40,000 nucleotides of DNA from Botryococcus braunii. Taxonomy: Eukaryota > Chlorophyta > Trebouxiophyceae. Below the pieces are notes generated by a model. The model had not been told where the DNA came from. It did no database searches and was given only the letters and a program-made list of their open reading frames with translations. The first letter of the stretch is position 1; every line of letters starts with the position of its first letter. The DNA is taken from positions 349,127 to 389,126 of the forward strand of contig KV908424.1 of NCBI GenBank assembly GCA_002005505.1, read 5' to 3'. This document shows, in pieces, positions 24,319-34,100 of this stretch. The position numbers were made by a program, and so were the translations under genes.

Positions 24319-24602
24319 CTGCGTTTGTAACAGGCCAGGCTTCAGCCCATGGTACACCTTGTGACTTACACCGGAAGGACTTTGGCAGGTTACAGTGAGA
24401 TAGTTTCACTTGGAAAGCTTTTATGCCAGTGCCATTTTGGTACTGCCAATCATGCCCCTTCGTCAGTTGAATCTATAGAGCAGTTCACACAGCTGGATTA
24501 TTGTCCTGCTAGGGATATGGAAGGTACACTTCGAAGGGCAGATTTTAGTAAGGGGATTGCGAATGACCCCAATTTAGTAAGTGGATTGCAAATGAACCCC
24601 AC

Positions 24603-24716
24603 CTTGGGCGCTCGCCTCTGTGGAAGTGATTGTGTTGGCATCCGGGGTGCCACTGCGGAAGCTGCCAATGGTTCCGGAGTATCCAAAGAGCTTTCCGGCC
24701 CTACAGCCCTGGCAAC
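24603..24716 (-). CDS. Candidate exon of an unknown sequon-rich protein (middle)
   Basis: Acceptor TTCACAATAG|GTTGCC and donor GCCCAAG|GTGGGG on the minus strand bound 114 bp, again phase 1-1. The peptide includes CQGCRAGKLFGYSGTIGSFR and DANTITSTEASAQ, rich in Gly, Ser and Thr. The plus-strand frame across 24349-24792 is an alternative reading. The paired splice signals and phase agreement with the next exon favour the minus strand. Function unknown. Confidence 0.35.
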
Positions 24717-24848
24717 CTATTGTGAAGCCAGTGGCAAGATGGCGAGATGCACCATTAATCAAGAGACCGAACCTAGGTTGTTTGATTATTAAAAAAACAC
24801 AAAAAACAAAAAAAAACCACAAAATTAAAAAAATGTGAAGAAATTAAG

Positions 24849-24849
<1 letters not shown>

Positions 24850-24915
<66 letters not shown>

Positions 24916-24933
24916 TGTGTGTGTGTGTGTGTG
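24850..24933. repeat. (GT)n microsatellite
   Basis: About 41 GT units with one GA interruption, directly after an A-rich stretch (24790-24845) containing several runs of four to seven A. Confidence 0.95.
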
Positions 24934-25150
24934 AGACATCGTTCGAAACATTAATGAAGAATGGGTATTTTTATCAAACCATGGAAATTCATTCATTTCT
25001 GGGGTGCTCAGGCGCGCACTTGCCTTTGCGAGGCTAGAAAATTGAATGAACATCCAGTTGGCATTTGCATTTGAGTAGTGCCAATTAGGCTTTTACTATC
25101 TAATGGTTCGATGACTGGGATCCACATGTACAACAAGAATTACCGTAGTT

Positions 25151-25258
25151 AAGATCTAGCTACGGTATCAAGATGCAATGCAGATTTCAATCTACAACAA
25201 GATCTAGATTTAGATCTTGCTACGGTGTTAAGATGCATTGCAGATCTAAATTTGTAGT
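25151..25258. repeat. 60-bp-period direct repeat with hairpin
   Basis: AGATCTAGCTACGGTATCAA at 25152 recurs, diverged, 60 bp later (AGATCTTGCTACGGTGTTAA). In front, TACCGTAG (25141-25148) is complementary to CTACGGTA (25159-25166), giving a small stem-loop. Confidence 0.7.
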
Positions 25259-25718
25259 AACTTTAGGTGCTGTTGCAGATCATGGAAGTCACATGCTCTT
25301 GAATGGAATGCCCACCCTAGCAAGAAGACTTCCCACCACCGTCCTTGACTCTCTGATGGGCATCCCTCCCAATTTTTGAAATTCCATAACATGTTTGCCG
25401 GGGGTGCTCCAAGTCACAGCACAACATGTGTTTTGTGTTGCAGACACTTATGCTACTCTCAAAGGTTTACGGCGGAGGCTTCCAACCTAAAACTTTTACA
25501 GAGGATACCCTAGCTGTATGTGAATAGACTTGGATAACCCCTGTTTACAAGTTCTTGGACATGCCCGTGAAGCCACAAGCCTCCTGGCCAGACCAGAAGT
25601 CGGCCAATGTAAGCGCAGTTAAAGAGTCCAAGAAGTGTTAAGTGAATTTTTCGGAAATTTTAAGCTATAAGCACGGCAATGGTGACATATAAGGGCAATT
25701 CTCAGGGGTAAAGCTTAC

Positions 25719-25922
25719 GCTTGTCCAACTTGATTCAGCAGCGTTCCGTTTGCAAGTCCAAATGGCCCAAAAAAGCTGGCTTGGGTTGAAATCTGCCCAT
25801 TGCTTGCGTTTACGCCACATGTAATGGTTCCCACTGTCAATACTGAGACCACACCACATGTAGTGTTTCCGATGCTTTCAAGGCCGAAGCCCGTTTGCTG
25901 GAGGCGCCGTCCAAGGTTCACA
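25719..25922 (-). CDS. Candidate exon of an unknown sequon-rich protein (upstream)
   Basis: Minus-strand frame with acceptor GACCGCAGAG|TGTGAACC and donor GGACAAGC|GTAAGC, 204 bp, symmetric in phase 2. It contains Asn-Thr-Thr, Asn-Ala-Ser and Asn-Gly-Thr sequons and two Thr-Cys-Gly-Val segments about 15 residues apart (NTTCGVVSV and TITCGVNAS). Its end phase does not fit the 24716 exon directly, so at least one more exon or another donor is needed if they belong to one gene. No family recognised. Confidence 0.35.
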
Positions 25923-25929
25923 CTCTGCG

Positions 25930-26695
25930 GTCACAGAGTAAAGGAGAACCTCGAGCACTGCTCAAATCACATCGGTATTTGTATGTATGAGGATGATATC
26001 CCGAGAACCTCGAAAGGGGCGTGGTATCTCAACATCATAACAAGAGCAGGATCCCGAAGTGAAAGGTTTGTACCCGAACGATCGCGCCCACCCTTCAATT
26101 GAAACTTTTCCGTGTATCTCAGGTGATTAAATGACTTGAATGTATTAGTTTTGTAGCAGAAGTGAGACCTTGGAAGCTCATTTGTAAGCAGGACTTACTT
26201 CATACACCATACGTCCCCTCAGCGCTGCCCTGCAGAATGTCGGTGCGATGGTGCACATAAAGACAGCAAAACCTTTTAAGTAAGCCATCTGTTCAAGAAA
26301 AGATAAGTCCTGAAGGTCAACACCGGTGCATGAGATAGTGACGGGCACCTCACATGCAGGTGCGGACTGACAAAGGTACTGGGTGTGCAGCTCGCTGTCT
26401 GATAAAATTCTGAGGGTAACTTGTGAATAAATTTACCCCACGCACAGTGTGTGGGCGAACACAGTAATATTGTTCAGGCGTCAACAAAGGGGCATTAGCC
26501 AGCCGCACTTATCATTGAACAGCCAACCTGGTATCGTAGAATGAAAGAGCGCACCTTAGTATCCTCCTCAGATTCCTTTGGTTCTAAAATCTGTAATGCA
26601 CAATGCGTTGCCCCCGCGTATGTTCAATGAGTGGATATGGCCGTTTGAAACTTTCAAATTGAAAGCCCTGTCGGCAGTCTTGGCCGAGGGAACGG
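25930..26695. other. No gene recognised
   Basis: Unique sequence with only short frames. A G-run (26698-26709) precedes the LINE remnant. Confidence 0.35.
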
Positions 26696-26713
26696 AGGGG
26701 GGGGGGAGGGTAC

Positions 26714-27085
26714 GAGTGCTTCGGACATCAGACTCGGCGTAAGAGTGCGCTCAAACTCCACCTTCCTAATTGTACATTGCGGACCTTTATGCGATTTAGA
26801 TTAGGGTGTCATGACCTTCCTATTGATAAAGGTAGACAACAAGGCATCCCTCGAGACCAGAGGATTTGCACGAGGTGCTCCTTAGAGCTCGTGGGTGATG
26901 AACATCATCTGTTGTTCACTTGTCCGGCTGTACAACATGTACGGCAACAATTTATGCATCTCTTTCAACAAAGGAGTCGATCTGTACAGACGTTTATGTG
27001 GCAAGAAGACCTTGAAGGGGTTGCCAAATTTGTGACTAGAGCATTGGAGAGCTACCTCACTCTCCCAGGTGCTGTGCGACCTTAG
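26714..27085 (+). pseudogene. 3' end of a LINE (non-LTR) reverse transcriptase, zf-RVT region
   Basis: The frame ends at TAG 27083-27085 and carries a typical C-terminal LINE segment. RFRLGCHDLPIDKGR and IPRDQRICTRC are followed by LELVGDEHHLLFTCPAVQHVR, giving a Cys-x2-Cys...His-x4-Cys finger of the zf-RVT type found after the RT domain. The upstream endonuclease and RT core are absent, so this is a 5'-truncated copy, the usual outcome of target-primed reverse transcription. CTTCCTTCCTTCC at about 27159-27173 may be its 3' tail. There is no frame break in the remaining part. Confidence 0.75.
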
Positions 27086-27368
27086 TTGGCTAAGATATGG
27101 GTCATTCATTGTACTGCCGTCCTCTTCAGCCCTAGTGGCTGGTCTTTGGATGTAATCTTCCTTCCTTCCTTCCTCTGCCATCGGAGTCCTGTTCGGAACC
27201 CTTGACGGGTGACCCTTCCGCGAACCCCGTTCAAGTAGGGTTTATATTATGAATTATATAGCACAGCTTACAAGCTGTAAGTAGTAAGTGACAACTCTTC
27301 CCGACACCAGAAACCTGAAACCACAACACTACCGAGAAAACCCTAACGCGCCACCCCACAAGGGCAAA

Positions 27369-27479
<111 letters not shown>

Positions 27480-28390
27480 AGCTCTGCTTATCATCTTGCA
27501 TATTTGGCCCCTGGATTCCGCGTCCCTGCATGATGGATTTATGCTATGCGGTTAGAATAGGCTTCACTCTTAATTATAAATTTAAACGAGCGCCAAGCTC
27601 CCCATCCCACGAGAGCAAAGGAGTGCCGACTCGGCACTGCCGACCCACCGCCCGATCAAGGGTAAAGCCAACCCTTCTAGAGGTCGAAATCCAGCCTAAG
27701 CCCCCATGGGAAACTGAAGCCTGACCCACAATACCTGCAACCGGGCTGAGAAGTCAACAGCACAACCATTCAATCCGCCAAAAACATCGAAAACGAAAAA
27801 GAAAAAATATCACCTTACAAGGCGGCAGGTGCGACACATTATATAACGGTATGAAATGAGCTTCTGGTTTGCCACCCGATCGGAAGTTACTGTAGCGCTG
27901 GAAGCGCTAAGCAAAGGAAGAGATAGGGAGACATCGGAATAGGACTTAGAAATAAGGCCGGATGCCAGTTACATCAGTTGGGTATGCCAACGATAGATGA
28001 ATGATATCCATCTGTATATGTCTCTCTATTCCCTCTCTAGCCTTGGCCCTGGTTCCCATGCCCTACATGGAGGTACAAGACCTCGGGGACTGTACGGTAC
28101 GCCAGATGGGTAATTACCTTATAAGGTCCCGACATCACATGTGACAGGGGACTGACTTAGGTAATGCTGGCTTAGTAGTACCTGGAAGGACACCGTTACA
28201 GTTACTGCACCCCCGGGAACACAAGCCCCCCTCCCCTCCCCCCCCCCCCCCCCGGGCGACAAAGTCATCGGCGTCTCGAGCTCGACCAAATCAACTTAAA
28301 GATCACAGCCATTATCCCAATTTCGGACAACCTATGGTTTGCAAAATCAGGCCTCCGGGTGATGAGGCCCAAATCCTGGATAGGCAGGGG
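27480..28390. other. No gene recognised
   Basis: Only short frames; a C-run followed by GGGCGAC lies at about 28229-28260. Confidence 0.35.
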
Positions 28391-28393
28391 TGG

Positions 28394-28409
28394 CTCCTTA
28401 CGTAAGGAG
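28394..28409. repeat. 16-bp perfect palindrome
   Basis: CTCCTTACGTAAGGAG, centred on ACGT. First of three perfect palindromes within 650 bp. Confidence 0.8.
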
Positions 28410-28515
28410 TTACAGGACGGTACTCAACTATGGAGCTCCCGTGCAACTGGAGCTCCCCTGCCATCCGCAACCTGGCAAGCTTGCAAGCCTTAAGGTAGTG
28501 TCCATGTTATTGAAC

Positions 28516-28539
28516 AACGAGGGCAAATTTGCCCTCGTT
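28516..28539. repeat. 24-bp perfect palindrome
   Basis: AACGAGGGCAAA followed at once by its reverse complement, with no loop. Confidence 0.85.
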
Positions 28540-28866
28540 AAAGGGCACCTTTAAAGGGCACCCCGGGGTAAATGGGAACCAGAAATTAGAAGTTCATGAA
28601 ACTGTCGAATCATGAGTCGACGCTGATACTCTGCAAGGACATAGTTTGGCCCAAACGAGCAACAGGTTGAGCATGCTGCCACTCAGATGCTTGCGGCTGC
28701 GCAGCGGATTGGACTCAAAGCCTCACGTGTGCACATTGATCCGGATAATCCCAGGAGACTCCCTCGTGTGGTCTCCTCTCAGGAACTGCCCCTCCGATGA
28801 TTGCATGCACAGGTGACTGCACAGTCACCGACGTGGACTGTTACAGTATGAAACATAGCTGACGAG

Positions 28867-28926
28867 AGTATGCCAGCGGAACATATACTTGAACATATGC
28901 ATATAGTATGCCAGCGGAACATATAC
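28867..28926. repeat. 22-bp exact direct repeat
   Basis: Positions 28867-28888 and 28905-28926 are identical (AGTATGCCAGCGGAACATAT plus AC), separated by 16 bp. Confidence 0.85.
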
Positions 28927-29016
28927 ATATACGTCAAGTAGCGTACATCTACCCGGCGCGCCGGGCCAATAACATTTCTTGTAGGGGGAACGTTCTTGTA
29001 TCAGGCTATAGCCCTT

Positions 29017-29042
29017 AAGGGGGTTGGAGCTCCAACCCCCTT
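29017..29042. repeat. 26-bp perfect palindrome
   Basis: AAGGGGGTTGGAG followed directly by its reverse complement. Confidence 0.85.
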
Positions 29043-29676
29043 GAGGCGCTGAGCCTCGTGCAGTCTGCTGATAATGTGGTGTGGCTTCTGTGCAGGCCTT
29101 CTCTGGAAGGGGCTTGCGACATACGTATACTCCCAAGTCAGCTTGCGCACCATCTTTCTCGTGGGCCTTGATTGGGTGCGCACGAAGCTCTTTGGCAGAG
29201 ACATTTCCGGAGATCCCGCCTCTAAGGCCCTGTTACTCATGCAGCATGCTGGCGAAGGTGCATGCGTGGCACTTTGACATTCTTTGAGGGCTGTGGAGAG
29301 CTGCTAATGCCATTTACATTCGGCACAAAATGATTTGAGAGCTTCGGCAGGGATTAGATTGTCCCTTTTGTGCTTCCATATTATGCCAGTGGATAGAGGG
29401 CTTTGGGCCTTCCCGCAACAATAACAGTATCCAAGAAACATTTATGGCGAAAATCAGAAAAAGCGGCCTCAACGGTAGGCCCCACGGATTCTCCTGCCTC
29501 TTTCTTTCTGGCCAACAGCGAATCCCGACTTCCCAAGTGGCCCCACTGCAATGGGCCCCATGCAGAACTCAAGGCCCCCATGAGTCCTTCAAAGACTCTC
29601 CTAATTTGGTCTGCTGGGCCCTAGACAGAAGGGACGGGGCTGTTTTATTCTAGGGGACTGCTGAGCGCAAGGTTGC
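29043..29676. other. No gene recognised
   Basis: Short frames only, up to the border of the older LTR. The last five bases (GTTGC) form the probable target duplication of that LTR. Confidence 0.35.
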
Positions 29677-29990
29677 TGTTGAGTTATAAACAGTATAATT
29701 GGATGCCTTGTGCTTTAGGTGATCTTCATGTGTACAATATTAGGATATGGGTTCATTGTGAACAAATGGTACCTTAAGACACGGTTAGATGTGGACGGTT
29801 TTCTGACATAAGGTACGATCTGATCTCGATCACGCGGTGTTGTCGAAAGGCTATTTAAGCAGCGGTCACCGCACAGTCGGGCAACTGTGGTAAAAAGATG
29901 CTGGGCACTTAAGATGCTAGTCTTGTTTATACAGTTGCTGTTGCTCAAGTGCAGACAGTCGGCTTGGACTGTATCTGGAGGAGCATACAC
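29677..29990 (+). mobile_element. Older solo LTR, left part (interrupted)
   Basis: Begins TGTTGAGTTATAAAC and aligns along its length with the first 320 bp of the young LTR, though clearly diverged. It keeps the U3 motif ACATAAGGTAC and a TATA-like CTATTTAAGC. It is cut at TACAC by the young element and continues at 37041. Preceding GTTGC and GTTCC after 37428 are a probable 5-bp target duplication with one mismatch. Confidence 0.8.
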
Positions 29991-30693
29991 TGTTGAGTTG
30001 TGAACATACATTATAGAATGCCTTGTGCTTTAGGTGATCTTCAAATGTACATTATTAGGATACGGGTCCACTATCCACATAAGGTACCTCAAGACACGTT
30101 CGGATGAGGTCTATTTCGAACATAAGGTACAATCTGATTTAGATTACGCGTTAGCGTGAAAGGACTATTAAAGCTGCGATCACCGCATAGTCGAGCAACT
30201 GGTTTGGAAAGATACTGGGCACATAAGGATGCCAGTCTTGTTCATACAGTTGCATGTGTCTAAAAGAGCAGACAGTCGTCAAGGACTGTAGCTGGAGAGG
30301 CACGAACTTACGACCTGTCTGCTTGCTTACAGGTGCGGTGACGCAGGATGTGTATTGGTAATGTGTTCATGTTTGATTGCTTGTTTGTAAGTGAACCATC
30401 TTAGTGGACAATCAAGTCTCCCAAACAGCTAAGGGACGGAGTCTTGATTGAGTATAGGAAGGTACTTGCTTTCAGCCGTCAGGAGCTTATCCGTGTGTAG
30501 ATGCTCATTGACAGATCAACGTGTAACGGAACTGGTTTGGAAAGATACTGGGCACATAAGGATGCCAGTCTTGTTCATACAGTTGCATGTGTCTAAAAGA
30601 GCAGACAGTTGTCAAGGACTGTAGCTGGAGAGGCACGAACTTACGACCTGTCTGCTTGCTTACAGGATACGCCACTGCCCATAACCTTTTACA
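29991..30693 (+). repeat. 5' LTR of the copia element
   Basis: 703 bp from TGTTGAG to TTTTACA. It contains two ACATAAGGTAC motifs in U3, a TATA-like box, and a 137-bp direct repeat (30197-30333 and 30530-30666) whose copies differ at one base. It ends GCCCATAACC-TTTTACA, the first ten bases being the reverse complement of the primer site. Confidence 0.95.
30165..30174 (+). promoter_or_regulatory. TATA-like element in the LTR
   Basis: CTATTAAAGC in the 5' LTR, with CTATTTAAGC at the matching place in the older LTR. Retention in both suggests a promoter and would put the start of the transcript near the first copy of the 137-bp repeat. No start-site evidence is available. Confidence 0.4.
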
Positions 30694-30707
30694 GGTTATG
30701 GGCCCAC
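30694..30707 (+). promoter_or_regulatory. Primer binding site, initiator tRNA-Met anticodon arm
   Basis: GGTTATGGGCCCAC directly follows the LTR. It is complementary to the anticodon stem-loop of eukaryotic initiator tRNA-Met (GUGGGCCCAUAACC), not to a tRNA 3' end. Drosophila copia and yeast Ty5 are primed by such a 5' half-tRNA, so the same mechanism is inferred here. Confidence 0.8.
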
Positions 30708-31110
30708 GCCCTTCCAGCTGAGCCAAGGGCAGACAGGAGTGCATGGCATCATCGGATGCATCTGTACTGGGTTTTTCCACGGACTCGCCTGACGGCAAGA
30801 AGAAGTAAAAAAGGAACAACTGGATATTCACTCAGAAGGCCTACCGACAGAGTCTTCAATGTCTTGGGAAGTTTTTTTTTTTCCGTGAAGTGACCTGAGA
30901 TTATCACCCGTCGTCGTTGTCGTGAGACCGTCAGTAGGTCCGGGTGGTCAAGCAATTGAATTGCTGAAGAATATTTTGCATATCTTGCATATTAAGGGTA
31001 CATGCTAGACCTCGAAAGGGTGGAGTACTTGAAAGTGCTGTGGTGCACGCCGGAAGGGTATACTTAAACCAGCTGGGTCAGGCTGAACGCTGTGAGAGCA
31101 AGTGAAGTGT
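30708..31110 (+). other. Untranslated leader of the copia element
   Basis: About 400 bp between the primer site and the gag ATG. No long frame. A T-run lies near 30872-30881. Confidence 0.6.
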
Positions 31111-34100
31111 ATGACCAGACCTCAAACTCGTTCCCAAATCAAGGTTTCTGAAAGTAATCCCAGCAGTACAGAGACTATGGCAACACCAGCAGGAGGCAGC
31201 ACGGCCTCCTCAGGAGCTGGACAGTCAGGACAGACCACTGGAGGCACTGCAGCCAGCTCGTATGCATACACGATGAACTCCTCCAATCCCAAGATGTCTA
31301 CACAGCTGAAGGCTGATCGCACTAATTTCAGTGCCTGGCGTGAAGAGCTGGAGTCTTGCGCAATGCAAAAAGGAGCAATGGGAGCGTTGGAGACAGCTAT
31401 GCCTAAGACCGCAGAGAACGCAGCAGTAAAACATTTCATTTTGCAGTCTGTCCCGTCCATGTGGCACGACGAAGTCAAACAGCGGGGGAGCGCTTTTGAC
31501 TTCATTCAGTGGATGGCAGACCGCTGCACTGGAGGGAAGGACAGGGAAATCAACGAGAAGTGGATCAAGGGGCTCAAACAAGGCATGGTAAAGGGAGAGA
31601 CAGTGCAAGAATGGTGCCACCGAGTCATCAGTATTGCCGCCTCCCTGGAGGCCAATAACCATCAGCTGAGCGACCGCCAGATCTGCAGGTATATGTATAA
31701 GGGACTACCTGCAGTCTTGCAGAACGACGCTTGGGCAATTACCTCCGCCAAGTCAGACCCCTACAACATGCTGGAGACGATCCTCACTGCCATTGAGAAC
31801 TTGGAGTACCAGGATATCCCGCTGGCAGAGTCAGTGCAAGTCACAGCATCAGCTGCAGCAGTTATGGCAGCAGCAGCAGCAGCCGTGCCAGCTCAGGGTG
31901 GAATCCCTGGGCCTCCCCAAGGCGCTGGAGCTGCACCGGGCGCTGGAGCAGCACCAGGAGTGGGAGCTGGAGCACCTGCTGATGGTCAGGCCCCCTATGG
32001 CCCTTCTGCTCACAACGCTGGACGTCGCAGGAGGCCAAAGGAGGAACTGGCGTGTCGCTTCTGCAACGGCACGGGACATTTCTGGAGGGATTGCCTGGAA
32101 CTGAAGAGGCTGCAAGCTCTACGTGGCACAATGCAAGCTGCAAGTGCGGGCCCAGCTACGTGGTGGGACACTGGAGCTCCTCAGCAACAAGCCAGCTGGT
32201 GGGATGCTGGCCAGTCCAGAGGAGGCCCTCCCGTGTCAACCTCACATCCTCCTGGATCTGTGTCCACTATCTTCCCCTTCTTCCCAGGCTGGCATCTCCC
32301 ACCACCACCTCCTCCAGGTGCTGGTGAGCCTATGTTCGTTTCGTTGAATGTGCTTACCCCTACATCTCATGGGGCTTGCAGTACCTCGTGGCTGATAGAT
32401 AGTGGTGCATCGTTGCACCTTGTAAATGATCTGTCTTTACTACACAACCCAGTCATGCATGCTCAACCCCTCCCTCTTCATTTGGCCACTTCTGATGCCA
32501 AAGGAGGGATAGTTGCAACTGGGTCTGTGTGTCTGGTCAATGCCAGACAAGAGGTGTTTTGGCTGCATAATGTGCAGTGTGTGCCCACTGCACACACTAA
32601 TCTGATTTCTGTCACAGGAGCCATTCAGGATGGAGCATCATTCCTCACTGACAGTGCAGGTGGGTACACGACCATGAAAGGCCCAGCAGGCTGGTCTGGT
32701 AAGATAGCCAGAGAGCGAGGGCTGTTTTTCTTAGAATGGGTGTGTCCCGTCAAGAGCCAGCATGATGCGCAGCCACAGTCCAGTTCTCATGTGGCCTCGT
32801 ATCATGCCAGGAAAGGGCACGTGTGTACAGATCGACTACTGTGGCATGCAAGGTTGGGGCATCCTGGGGTTAAGAGTATGACAAGGTTGGACAACGAAGA
32901 CCTGGTCACTGGGATCAATGTGTCCCTTGCTCCATGCTCAGAGTGTTCTCCCCAGTGTGAGTCATGTATACAAGGGAAACATTCTCGCCCCCCCTTTCCA
33001 GCTTCCTCTAGGCCTGCAGAGAGTGTGTTAGATAGAGTGCATGTGGACACTGTGGGTCCCATTTCACCAGCTGCAATCACGGGAGAGCGTTTTTGGGTTA
33101 CTGTTGTTGATGAAAAATCCCATCTGATAGCCTCATTGGCAGTGAAGTCGAAAGAAGCCATTCCCAAGGCCCTCATTGAGCTCTTAAAGTACTGGCAGAC
33201 ATTTCATGAGAAAGTGGTGAAGTGTGTGAGATCTGATAGAGGGACAGAATTTCTGAATCAGCAGTTCAAAGAATTTTGTGCTCAGCAGGGCACTAAAATG
33301 GAGACCTCAGCTCCATCCACGCCTCAGCAAAATGGACTTGCTGAGCGCATGAATCGGACTCTGAAGGAGCGCACAAGGACCCTGTTGGTGCACGCTGCAG
33401 CAGACCCTTCCTTGTGGAAGGAGGCACTGGAGTCTGCCACCCTGCTGTACAACGTGGGCCCCACCACAGGCAGGCCTCTGACCCCTACTGAGATGTTCTA
33501 TGGGGTAAAGCCTGATGTTGCTTCCTTGCGCACATGGGGCTGTGTGGCACATGTTCACATTCCCCCAGGTCAGCGGTCTGTATTTGGACCAAAGACCATT
33601 CCAGGCATGTTCACTGGGTATTGCCCACAGTCCAAGGCCTATAGAGTGTACGTAGGCAATGGTGTATGGAAAGAGAGCAGGGATGTTACATTCCTTGAGC
33701 ATTTGAGAGGAGGGGAGAGAGTGGGTATGTCTAAGGTGCAACCTGGATCCTCTCAATGGCTCTCAGGAGCGTCCTTGCAGGGCAGGGGAGGCAATTCCAA
33801 TGTCCCCAGCTCACCAACAGCCATTCCAGTGAATTTTTGGGAAGCAGAGGATGACCCAGTGGTGGAGTGCAAGCCCACTGGATCTCCTGCTACCACTGCC
33901 AGCTCTCCAGAGGATCACAGCAGGCTGAGGAGCTCAGTCGGACCTGTGGCTGGAGCCCCCAGCAGCCAGGATGGTTCCCCTGCCACTTCAGAGACCTCAC
34001 AGCAGTCATGGTCAGTGCTGGGCCATCTTCAAAAGTTAGCTCGGGGGGGTGCTGAAGCGCACTCGCAGCTGGACAAACTGCAGAAGATGCAGGAGGGGGT

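Noticed and set aside
24349..24792. 147-residue plus-strand frame
   Set aside because: No motif; the minus strand shows paired splice sites with agreeing phases across the same region.
31122..31662. Minus-strand frames in the copia gag region
   Set aside because: Antisense shadows of a well-supported polyprotein.
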